Below, piece after piece: positions 5,755 to 12,467 of a stretch of 14,035 nt of DNA. The stretch is from Salinibacterium sp. (GTDB taxonomy: Bacteria > Actinomycetota > Actinomycetes > Actinomycetales > Microbacteriaceae), in the NCBI GenBank assembly GCA_025352485.1, contig JANXTJ010000122.1, positions 1 through 14,035 of the forward strand, in the 5' to 3' direction. Position 1 is the first letter of the stretch. The number at the start of each line of letters is the position of its first letter. The notes beneath the pieces were generated by a model that saw only the letters and a program-made list of their open reading frames with translations, had not been told where the DNA came from and ran no database searches. Both the position numbers and the translations under genes were made by a program.

Positions 5755-7367
5755 AGGGCTGCGTCCACGATTTCCTTGGCCTGCGCCTGCACCAATCTCA
5801 GGTGCGCTTCGCCACGAAACGACTCCGCGTAGATCTTGTACACGTCTTCGGTGCCGCTCGGGCGGGCCGCGAACCAGGCCGACTCCGAGACCACCTTCAC
5901 GCCGCCGATCGCCGCGCCATTGCCCGGCGCCTCGCTGAACTTTGCCGTGATCGGCTCGCCGGCAAGCTCCGTGGCCGTGATGTCGGTACCGCTGAGTTTG
6001 CCGAGTCTGGCCTTCTGCGCGGGCGTTGCCGTCGCGTCGATGCGCTCGTAGGCGGGGTCGCCGAACTCGGCGACCAGCTCCGCGTAGAGCTGTGACGGAG
6101 TCTTACCCGTGACGGCCAGAATCTCTGACGCCAACAGCGCGAGCAGGATGCCGTCCTTGTCGGTCGTCCACGCTGTTCCATCCATGCGCAGGAAGCTTGC
6201 CCCCGCGCTCTCCTCGCCGCCGAAGCCCACCGAGCCGTCGATCAGCCCTGGCACGAACCACTTGAAGCCCACCGGCACCTCCCACAGGCGGCGGCCGAGC
6301 GCGGCGGTCACCCGGTCGATCATCGAACTCGACACGAGGGTCTTGCCGACCGCGGCATCCGTCGGCCACTGCGGACGGTGTGAGTAGAGGTACTGAATGG
6401 CGACGGCGAGGTAGTGGTTCGGGTTCATCAGGCCGGCGTCTGGCGTGACGATGCCGTGGCGGTCGGCATCGGCGTCATTGCCGGTGAGGATGTCGTAGTC
6501 GTGGCGCCGTGCGACGACCGAGGCCATCGCGGACGGCGACGATGGGTCCATGCGGATCTTGCCGTCCCAATCCAACGTCATGAAGGCCCAGGTCGGGTCG
6601 ACGGCGCCATTGACCACGGTCAGATCGAGGTCGTAATGCTCCGCGATGAGCGCCCAGTAGTGCACGCTCGCGCCGCCCAGAGGATCGGCACCGATGCGCA
6701 CGCCGGCCGCCTGGATTGCGGCGATATCGATGATGTTCTCGAGATCTTCGACATAGTGGCGGCGATAGTCGTATACCCCGACGGCGCTCGGCTCCGCCCT
6801 CAGCACGCCCCTGTTGCCGTCGGCGATGAGCTCGTTGGCGCGGTTCGCGATCCACGTCGTCGCGTCGCTTTCGGCCGGGCCGCCGTGCGGAGGGTTGTAC
6901 TTGAATCCGCCATCGCGAGGGGGGTTATGCGAGGGGGTGATGATGATGCCGTCGGCCTGCGGCTCGCCCGGGTGCCCCGCGTTGTAGGTGATGATCGCGT
7001 GGCTGAGGGCCGGCGTCGGCACGTAGTCGTCGAACTCATCGACGAGTGCCTCGATGCCGTTGGCGGTGAGCACCTCGAGGGCGGTGGTTTCGGCCGGCCG
7101 AGAAAGCCCGTGGGTGTCTTTGCCGATGAACAGTGGCCCGGTGATGCCCTGGCCGGCGCGATACTCCACGATCGCCTGGGTAATCGCGGCGATATGCGTC
7201 TCGTTGAAGGCCGTGTCGAGCGAAGAGCCACGATGGCCGCTGGTGCCGAAAACGACGCGCTGCTCGGGGATCGCGACATCCGGAACCAGATCGTAATAGG
7301 CCCGCACCAGTTCGTGCACATTCACGAGGTCGGATGCCAGGGCGACGGTGCCAGCGCGATCGTTCAT
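5751..7367 (-). CDS. pgm: Phosphoglucomutase (alpha-D-glucose phosphate-specific)
   Basis: 538 residues, close to the 546 of E. coli Pgm, and complete. It interconverts glucose 1-phosphate and glucose 6-phosphate in the cytoplasm, linking glycolysis to glycogen and to nucleotide-sugar precursors for wall polymers. The hallmarks are GTSGHRGSS near residue 41, the phosphoserine loop TPSHNPP (144-150, catalytic Ser146) followed by DGGFKYNPPHGGP, the magnesium loop GNDADADRHG (296-305), the sugar-binding GGEESAG (383-389) and the C-terminal phosphate-binding RPSGTEDVYK. The frame stays open upstream to 7919, but that part is antisense to the SDR gene. The ATG at 7367 opens the family-like N-terminus and has AAGACT 6 nt upstream, a near -10 match. 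It is divergent from the SDR gene (49-bp gap) and coupled to the membrane protein downstream. Confidence 0.95.
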   Translation of the reverse strand: MNDRAGTVALASDLVNVHELVRAYYDLVPDVAIPEQRVVFGTSGHRGSSLDTAFNETHIAAITQAIVEYRAGQGITGPLFIGKDTHGLSRPAETTALEVLTANGIEALVDEFDDYVPTPALSHAIITYNAGHPGEPQADGIIITPSHNPPRDGGFKYNPPHGGPAESDATTWIANRANELIADGNRGVLRAEPSAVGVYDYRRHYVEDLENIIDIAAIQAAGVRIGADPLGGASVHYWALIAEHYDLDLTVVNGAVDPTWAFMTLDWDGKIRMDPSSPSAMASVVARRHDYDILTGNDADADRHGIVTPDAGLMNPNHYLAVAIQYLYSHRPQWPTDAAVGKTLVSSSMIDRVTAALGRRLWEVPVGFKWFVPGLIDGSVGFGGEESAGASFLRMDGTAWTTDKDGILLALLASEILAVTGKTPSQLYAELVAEFGDPAYERIDATATPAQKARLGKLSGTDITATELAGEPITAKFSEAPGNGAAIGGVKVVSESAWFAARPSGTEDVYKIYAESFRGEAHLRLVQAQAKEIVDAAL

Positions 7368-7416
7368 GCGTCCAGTCTTGCACCCACCAACGGCGGCATT
7401 GGCCGATGATGGGGGG
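7368..7416. promoter_or_regulatory. Short divergent promoter region between pgm and the SDR gene
   Basis: Only 49 bp separate the two start codons. On the minus strand AAGACT (7379-7374) ends 6 nt before the pgm ATG. On the plus strand GATGAT (7405-7410) ends 6 nt before the SDR ATG. Both keep the second-position A and last-position T of a -10 box at leaderless spacing but lack the first T, so support is moderate. The G6 run at 7411-7416 touches the SDR start and is too close to act as a normal ribosome-binding site. Confidence 0.35.
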
Positions 7417-8190
7417 ATGAATCCCACAGCCTTCGACCTCACCGGAACCACCGTCCTCGTGACGGGTGCCGCCCGCGGAATCGGCCGCGCCATCGCCCTC
7501 GAATTTGCCGCGGCGGGAGCCGATGTCGCGATCGGGCTGCGCAGCATTGCCGAAGACGGTGGGCTGGCTGCCGAAATCGCAGCCCTGGGTCGCCGGGTGC
7601 TTCCCCTCCAGCTCGACGTGATGGATCTCGGCCAGGGTCGGGCGGCCATCGATCGCACGGTGCAGGAATTCGGCAGGCTCGACACCCTCGTGAACAATGC
7701 CGGTGGTGGCCGGGGTGGGGGCCGCCCAGCCCTCGATGTCGAGGAGGAAGACTTCGACTTCACGTTCGGCCTGAACACGCGTTCGGCGTTCTTCCTCTCA
7801 CAACATGCGGCCAAGGCGATGAAGGCAGCCGGCCATGGTTCGATCGTGAACATCGCCTCGATGGCCGGCCTCATCGCGCTGGCCGGCGAGGCGTCGTACT
7901 GCATCGCCAAGGCCGCCATGATTCAGATGACCAGGGTGCACGCGGTGGAATGGGGAAGCTACGGCATTCGGGTGAATGCGGTCGCGCCGACCTTCATTCG
8001 CACAGACGGCACCAGCGAGCGTCTCGACGAACCAGACTTTCACGCCACGATCGTCGCGGGCATTGCCGGGCTGCACCGGGTGGGTGTGCCGAGCGAGGTA
8101 TCGGGGGCGGTCGCGTTCCTTGCTTCGCCCGCGGCATCCCTGATTACCGGCGTCACCCTGCCGATCGATGGCGGCTGGACGGCGGTGTAG
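7417..8190 (+). CDS. Short-chain dehydrogenase/reductase (SDR family oxidoreductase)
   Basis: 257 residues, the length of a classical SDR. The Rossmann cofactor motif TGAARGIG is at 16-23, NNAG at 93-96, and the catalytic tetrad can be placed as Asn120, Ser148, Tyr161 and Lys165 (SYCIAK). The C-terminus ITGVTLPIDGGWTAV is typical of FabG-like members. Arg42 at the end of the second strand suggests NADPH preference (inference). The reaction is a carbonyl/alcohol interconversion on an unidentified small substrate in the cytosol. The gene lies between pgm and pheA without coupling to either, and its neighbours do not indicate a pathway. Similarity to 3-oxoacyl-ACP reductase is not enough to call it fabG. 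The ATG at 7417 is the best start because the Rossmann strand begins 12 residues later. Confidence 0.9.
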   Translation: MNPTAFDLTGTTVLVTGAARGIGRAIALEFAAAGADVAIGLRSIAEDGGLAAEIAALGRRVLPLQLDVMDLGQGRAAIDRTVQEFGRLDTLVNNAGGGRGGGRPALDVEEEDFDFTFGLNTRSAFFLSQHAAKAMKAAGHGSIVNIASMAGLIALAGEASYCIAKAAMIQMTRVHAVEWGSYGIRVNAVAPTFIRTDGTSERLDEPDFHATIVAGIAGLHRVGVPSEVSGAVAFLASPAASLITGVTLPIDGGWTAV

Positions 8191-8196
8191 CGTCGG

Positions 8197-8202
8197 TACA
8201 CT
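8197..8202 (+). promoter_or_regulatory. -10 box of the prephenate dehydratase gene (leaderless)
   Basis: TACACT ends 7 nt before the ATG at 8210, just after the SDR stop codon. It decides the start: an in-frame ATG at 8168 lies inside the SDR gene and would add 14 residues not expected in the family. A GGAG at 8204-8207 is too close to the ATG to serve as a ribosome-binding site. Confidence 0.6.
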
Positions 8203-8209
8203 CGGAGCC

Positions 8210-9139
8210 ATGTCTGACACGCCGACCTACAGCTATCTCGGCCCTGCCGGCACGTTCACAGAGGCGGCGCTGAGCCAGGTTCCCGAAGCCGTCGGTGCGA
8301 CCTGGCGGCCGGTCAACAATGTGGGCGAGGCGCTGAATGACGTCGTGTCCGGGCGTTCGGTGGCCGCGATGATCGCGATCGAAAACTCGGTGGAGGGCGG
8401 CGTGAGCGCCACCCAAGACGCGCTGGCGAGCATCCCGAATCTGCGCATCATCGGCGAGTACCTCGTGCCGGTGAACTTCGTGCTCGTGGCGAGGCACGGC
8501 ACAACGCTTGCCGACGTGAAGGTTGTCAACGCACACCCGGTGGCCTACGGCCAGACGCACCTCTGGCTCGACAAGAACCTGCCCAGTCACGGGCATATCC
8601 CGGCCACCTCTAATGTCGCCGCCGCCGCGTCTCTGCTCGATAACGATCTGGCGGATGCCGCGGTCGCGCCCCCCGGCATTACGAAGCACCACGATCTCGC
8701 CGTGCTCGCCGACGGTATTGGCGACAACCCGAACGCCGTCACCCGCTTCGTGCTGGTCTCCCGCGTGGCCGCGCTGCCGGTGCCCACCGGTAGCGACAAG
8801 ACGAGCATCATCGCCGAACTGCCGGATGACACCGCGGGCCGCCTCCTCGAGATGCTCGAACAGTTCGCGACGCGCGGCGTCAACATGAGCCTGCTGGAAT
8901 CGCGGCCGATCGGTGACGCCCTCGGCCGCTACCGCTTCATCATCGACCTCGACGGTCACATCCTCGATGAGCGAGTCGCCGATGCCCTACTCGGGCTCAA
9001 ACGCTTCAGCCCGAAAGTGATCTACCTCGGCAGCTATCCGCGTGCAGACAAGCTCCCGATCAACGTGATACCGCGCTACGACAACGACGCATTCGTCAAG
9101 GCGCGCGACTGGCTCAGCGGGCTGGTCGACGGGGCGTAG
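8210..9139 (+). CDS. pheA: Prephenate dehydratase
   Basis: 309 residues, a monofunctional dehydratase without a fused chorismate mutase, as is usual in actinobacteria. It converts prephenate to phenylpyruvate, the committed step towards phenylalanine, in the cytosol. The N-terminal YLGPAGTFTE (9-18), ENSVEGGV (58-65) and the catalytic TRF motif (178-180) define the dehydratase domain. An ACT regulatory domain (about 197-275) follows, with the phenylalanine-binding ESRP motif (230-233), so feedback inhibition by phenylalanine is expected. No attenuator or leader peptide is visible and the mRNA appears leaderless. Its last 64 bp overlap the 3' end of the convergent lipid-kinase gene. Confidence 0.95.
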   Translation: MSDTPTYSYLGPAGTFTEAALSQVPEAVGATWRPVNNVGEALNDVVSGRSVAAMIAIENSVEGGVSATQDALASIPNLRIIGEYLVPVNFVLVARHGTTLADVKVVNAHPVAYGQTHLWLDKNLPSHGHIPATSNVAAAASLLDNDLADAAVAPPGITKHHDLAVLADGIGDNPNAVTRFVLVSRVAALPVPTGSDKTSIIAELPDDTAGRLLEMLEQFATRGVNMSLLESRPIGDALGRYRFIIDLDGHILDERVADALLGLKRFSPKVIYLGSYPRADKLPINVIPRYDNDAFVKARDWLSGLVDGA

Positions 9140-10134
9140 TTCTCCGCGTCCACCCTCGCCGGCACCATCACCGTCAGGGATGCGGCATCCACCCAGGTGC
9201 GCACCGTTTTGGCCTCGCCGAACTCGTCGCCGTCGAGCTGAAACTCCTGCGGGGTCTCCACGGTCATGCGCAGTGACGTGCCGGTGAGGTAGGTGACGTC
9301 TTTCACGTCCGCCGACAGGTCGATGATCCGGCGCCCCAGCGCAGACTTGCGCAGAACCCCGTTCTCCCAGGCCACCTTGCGCCAGACTTTCGCCCAGCCG
9401 AACGGTCCTCGGGGCCGAAGTGCGGCAATGTCGAGGATGCCGTCGTCGGGTTTCGCGTCCGGCATCAGCAGCAGGCCGCCCGGCAGCATCCCGCAATTTC
9501 CGACGATGATGGTGTGAACGCTCATCGACTTTTCCGGCCCATTGTTGAGGCGGTAGCTCAACCGCACCGGTTTAAGTTCGGGCAACGAACGGGTGATGCC
9601 GTCGATGTAGGCCAGCCAGCCGACGGCTTTCTTGAGTCGCGAGTTCGTGTTTTTGATCATCTTCGCGTCAAGGCCTAGCCCCGCCATCACCAGAAACGCG
9701 TGCTCCTCGGTGTCGCCGTTCGCCCGGGTGATCTCGACCACGCCGAGGTCGAGCGTGCGCTGTGCGCCCGAGAATGCGGTCTCGACGTTCGCGTCGAGGT
9801 TGGTCAGCGGGAGGTCGAGGTTGCGGGCCAGCAGGTTGCCCGTGCCGGAGGGCAGCACGGCGAGCGGTACTCCGCCATCGCGCAGGGCTTCGGCCACCGC
9901 GCGCACCGTTCCGTCGCCGCCCGCCGCGATCACCACATCGGCGCCGCGTCGCAGCGCGCTCGCGGTGACGCCCTGACCGGCATCCTCTTGTGTGGTCGGG
10001 AACCAGATTGTCGAGCCCCAGCCGGCGGCCCCCTCGGCCGTTGCCACCGATTTTTTCAGCTTCTTCAGGTCGACTTTTAGCGGGTTGTACACGACCGCCG
10101 CCCGCTGTTTACGCGGGTCGGGGAGGTGGGCCAC
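9076..10134 (-). CDS. Diacylglycerol/lipid kinase of the YegS-Rv2252-BmrU family
   Basis: 352 residues. The N-terminal kinase domain shows VVYNP (14-18), the nucleotide-binding GGDGT (72-76) and PSGTGNLLARNL (95-106). Later GNCGMLPGG, MPDAKPDDGILD and QLDGDEF mark the beta-rich C-terminal domain. The family phosphorylates diacylglycerol or related lipids with ATP at the membrane face and supports phospholipid recycling; the exact lipid is unknown. The open frame extends upstream to 10620 but there it is antisense to serS. GTG at 10134 is chosen because it opens MAHLPDPRKQRAAVVYNP and has a -10 box (TAGCTT) 7 nt upstream. About 20 C-terminal residues after the conserved domain overlap pheA on the other strand and are probably a non-conserved tail. 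Confidence 0.88.
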   Translation of the reverse strand: MAHLPDPRKQRAAVVYNPLKVDLKKLKKSVATAEGAAGWGSTIWFPTTQEDAGQGVTASALRRGADVVIAAGGDGTVRAVAEALRDGGVPLAVLPSGTGNLLARNLDLPLTNLDANVETAFSGAQRTLDLGVVEITRANGDTEEHAFLVMAGLGLDAKMIKNTNSRLKKAVGWLAYIDGITRSLPELKPVRLSYRLNNGPEKSMSVHTIIVGNCGMLPGGLLLMPDAKPDDGILDIAALRPRGPFGWAKVWRKVAWENGVLRKSALGRRIIDLSADVKDVTYLTGTSLRMTVETPQEFQLDGDEFGEAKTVRTWVDAASLTVMVPARVDAENYAPSTSPLSQSRALTNASLS

Positions 10135-10174
10135 GCTGCTAAAGCTACGGCATCGCCCTCGATAGGCTGTAAGG
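10135..10174. promoter_or_regulatory. Back-to-back leaderless promoters of the lipid kinase and serS
   Basis: The 40 bp between the GTG at 10134 (minus) and the GTG at 10175 (plus) contain TAGCTT on the minus strand (10147-10142, 7 nt from its start codon) and TAGGCT on the plus strand (10163-10168, 6 nt from its start codon). With 17-bp spacers each -35 region would fall on the -10 box of the other promoter, so the two are expected to exclude one another. No consensus -35 box is visible for either. Confidence 0.55.
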
Positions 10175-11440
10175 GTGATTGACCCCACGCTCTTGCGCGA
10201 AAACCCCGATGCCGTCCGACGCTCGCAACAATCACGCGGGTCGGCTGCCTCTCTGGTCGATGACGCGATCGCCGCAGATTCAGTCAAGCGGGCCGCCATG
10301 CAGCATTTCGAGCGGCTGCGCGCTGAGCAGAACGCCTTCGGGCGAACCGTCGCAACGGCTCCGCGAGAAGAGAAGCGTGCTCTGGTTTTGCAGGCGCAGG
10401 CGCTCGCATCGCAGGTGAAAGAGGCGCAGCAGAAATCGTCGGATGCCGAGGCCGAGTTCGCCCGGATCGCGGGCTCCCTCGGAAACGTCATCATCGACGG
10501 CGTGCCGGCCGGTGGTGAAGACGACTGGAGCCTGATCCGCGAGGTCGGCACGACGCCCGCGTTCGATTTCGAGCCACGCGACCATGCCGATCTGGGGGAG
10601 CTGCTGGGGGCCATCGACATTGCTCGCGGCGTGAAGGTCTCCGGGAGCCGGTTCTATTTTCTTAAAGGCGTCGGGGCGCGTCTCGAGCTCGCCCTGATGA
10701 ACATGGCGCTCGACAAGGCGCTCGCCGAAGGCTTCATCCCGCTCATTACGCCGACGCTGGTGCGGCCAGAGATCATGGCGGGCACCGGTTTCCTCGGCGA
10801 GCACGCCGACGAGATCTACTACCTGCCGGCCGACGACCTCTACCTGACCGGCACCTCCGAGGTCGCCCTCGCCGGGTACCACTCCGATGAGATCCTCGAC
10901 CTGTCCGGGGGGCCGCTGCGCTACGCCGGTTGGTCGACCTGCTATCGCCGAGAGGCGGGCTCAGCGGGCAGAGACAACCGCGGCATCCTGCGCGTTCACC
11001 AGTTCAACAAGCTCGAAATGTTCAGCTACGTGTTGCCCGATGATGCGCAAGCGGAGCACGAGCGCCTCCTCGCCTACCAAGAGTCAATGCTCGCAGCCTG
11101 CGAGCTCAGCTATCGGGTCATCGACATCGCCGCCGGTGACCTCGGCTCCAGCGCCGCGCGAAAGTTCGACATCGAGGCGTGGGTTCCGACCCAGGGCGCT
11201 TACCGCGAGCTGACCAGCTCGAGCAACTGCACCACCTACCAGGCCAGGCGCCTCGACATCCGCTACCGCACGGAGTCGGGTAAGACGGCACCGGTCGCCA
11301 CGCTGAACGGCACGCTCGCCACCACCCGCTGGCTCGTCGCGATACTCGAAACCCATCAGCAGGCCGACGGGTCCGTTGTGGTGCCGACAGCGCTCCGCGG
11401 CTACCTCGGCGGCCTCGAGCTCTTCGAACCGATCGCATGA
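10175..11440 (+). CDS. serS: Seryl-tRNA synthetase
   Basis: 421 residues, the usual length of bacterial SerRS. It charges tRNA-Ser with serine in the cytosol. The N-terminal part (about 1-110) is the charged, helical tRNA-binding arm that reaches the long variable arm of tRNA-Ser. The class II core follows: motif 1 around LITPTLVRPEIMAGTGF, motif 2 in TCYRREAGSAGRDNRGILR, and motif 3 in LNGTLATTRWLVAILE. The latter is followed by the normal C-terminus VVVPTALRGYLGG. The GTG start gives (M)IDPTLLRENPD, the standard beginning of the family. The stop codon overlaps the next gene by 4 bp (ATGA). Two tRNA-Ser genes lie about 0.9 and 2.4 kb downstream. Confidence 0.97.
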   Translation: MIDPTLLRENPDAVRRSQQSRGSAASLVDDAIAADSVKRAAMQHFERLRAEQNAFGRTVATAPREEKRALVLQAQALASQVKEAQQKSSDAEAEFARIAGSLGNVIIDGVPAGGEDDWSLIREVGTTPAFDFEPRDHADLGELLGAIDIARGVKVSGSRFYFLKGVGARLELALMNMALDKALAEGFIPLITPTLVRPEIMAGTGFLGEHADEIYYLPADDLYLTGTSEVALAGYHSDEILDLSGGPLRYAGWSTCYRREAGSAGRDNRGILRVHQFNKLEMFSYVLPDDAQAEHERLLAYQESMLAACELSYRVIDIAAGDLGSSAARKFDIEAWVPTQGAYRELTSSSNCTTYQARRLDIRYRTESGKTAPVATLNGTLATTRWLVAILETHQQADGSVVVPTALRGYLGGLELFEPIA

Positions 11441-12252
11441 GCGTCCACCCGGGCCAGTGGTTGATCGCCCTCGACATCGACGGCACCGTCCTGCAAGAGG
11501 ACGGCACCATGAATGAGACCGTCATTCAGGCCGTGCAAAAGGTGCGGGATGCCGGCCACGAGGTCATGATCGCTACCGGACGTTCGGTGGCGATGACCCT
11601 GCCCATCCTTGAGCGGCTCGGCATCACCCCGCAGTATGTGGTCTGCTCAAACGGGGCGATCACCCTCACGCGCGACCCGCTCGCCGCCGACGGTTACCGG
11701 CGCGAGTTCGTTGAGACATTCGATCCCAGCGAGGTGCTGAACACCATCCGCGAGAAGCTGGAGGCGGCCAACTACGCCGTCGAAGACGAGACCGGGCTCT
11801 ACCGCTTCACGGGCTACTTTCCGGAGGGCGCGCTCGGCACCATGAGCGAAAAGGTGGCGTTCGAGGAACTTCTTACCGCTCGTGCCACGCGGGTTGTGGT
11901 CATCTCCCCCGAGCACAAGATCGAAGACTTCCTCTCCGTCGTTGAGAGCATGGGACTGCACAAGGTCAGCTACAACGTGGGCTGGACGGCCTGGCTGGAT
12001 ATTGCGCCGGATGGCGTGAACAAGTCGACGGCGCTGGAGCGGGTGCGCGAGATTCTGGGGATGCCCCGCTCGCGCGTCATGGCGGTCGGTGACGGCCGCA
12101 ACGACATCGATATGCTCGAGTGGGCTTCCGCCGAAGGCCGCGGCGTCGCCATGGGTCAGGCGCCCGATGTGGTGCGGGATGCCGCCAACGAGGTCACCGG
12201 GTCCGACCTCGATGACGGGGTCGCCACCCTGCTCTGGGCTTTCGCGCCGTAG
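11437..12252 (+). CDS. HAD-superfamily (Cof/IIB-type) hydrolase
   Basis: 271 residues. The four HAD motifs are visible: DIDGT (13-17, nucleophile Asp13), IATGRS with Thr47, the Lys of GVNKSTAL, and GDGRNDIDML. A large cap segment lies between motifs II and III (about 85-185), as in the Cof/YidA IIB group. It is probably a magnesium-dependent phosphatase acting on a sugar or cofactor phosphate in the cytosol; the substrate is unknown. It starts within the serS stop (ATGA overlap), so it is almost surely translated by coupling on the serS mRNA. A link to serine charging is not evident from the sequence; a house-cleaning phosphatase role is equally possible. Confidence 0.92.
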   Translation: MSVHPGQWLIALDIDGTVLQEDGTMNETVIQAVQKVRDAGHEVMIATGRSVAMTLPILERLGITPQYVVCSNGAITLTRDPLAADGYRREFVETFDPSEVLNTIREKLEAANYAVEDETGLYRFTGYFPEGALGTMSEKVAFEELLTARATRVVVISPEHKIEDFLSVVESMGLHKVSYNVGWTAWLDIAPDGVNKSTALERVREILGMPRSRVMAVGDGRNDIDMLEWASAEGRGVAMGQAPDVVRDAANEVTGSDLDDGVATLLWAFAP

Positions 12253-12312
12253 GGCTTCCGCGCGCGCTGAGCTTTCAGACCGGATTTTCAGGGTCGTGCT
12301 CGGGGCATCCGT

Positions 12313-12318
12313 TACAAT
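12313..12318 (+). promoter_or_regulatory. -10 box of tRNA-Ser(UGA)
   Basis: TACAAT, a five-of-six match to the consensus, ends 18 bp before the mature tRNA. This predicts a start near 12325 and a short 5' leader removed by RNase P. The -35 region is not recognisable. The remaining sequence between the HAD stop codon and the tRNA shows no strong terminator, so read-through from serS is also possible. Confidence 0.5.
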
Positions 12319-12336
12319 CGGAGCTTGGTCATGCCG

Positions 12337-12421
12337 GGAGGGCTGTCCGAGCGGCCGATGGAGCCAGTCTTGAAAACTGGTGGGCAGAAATGCCTCTAGG
12401 GTTCGAATCCCTAGCCCTCCG
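12337..12421 (+). tRNA. tRNA-Ser (anticodon UGA)
   Basis: The acceptor stem GGAGGGC (12337-12343) pairs with GCCCTCC (12414-12420), followed by discriminator G12421. The anticodon stem CCAGT/ACTGG holds the loop CTTGAAA with anticodon TGA at 12371-12373, reading UCN codons. A long variable arm follows, as in serine tRNAs, then the T arm with GTTCGAATC. No CCA is encoded after the discriminator base. This is a substrate of the SerRS encoded about 0.9 kb upstream. Confidence 0.97.
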
Positions 12422-12467
12422 CTCACCGTGACCATAACTATCTGTCTGGCTACGAAAGGCATCCGCC

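Noticed and set aside
6414..7409. A 331-codon plus-strand open frame opposite pgm
   Set aside because: Composition is typical of an antisense shadow (Val/Asp/Arg/Gly repeats), and pgm on the other strand has every family motif.
7368..7919. N-terminal extension of pgm up to 7919
   Set aside because: The added 184 residues are antisense to the SDR gene and low in complexity; the family N-terminus begins at 7367.
8168..8209. Earlier in-frame ATG for prephenate dehydratase
   Set aside because: It overlaps the SDR gene and adds 14 residues lacking family similarity; the ATG at 8210 has a well-placed -10 box.
10135..10620. N-terminal extension of the lipid kinase up to 10620
   Set aside because: It is antisense to serS and the conserved kinase fold begins just after 10134, where a -10 box is also correctly placed.
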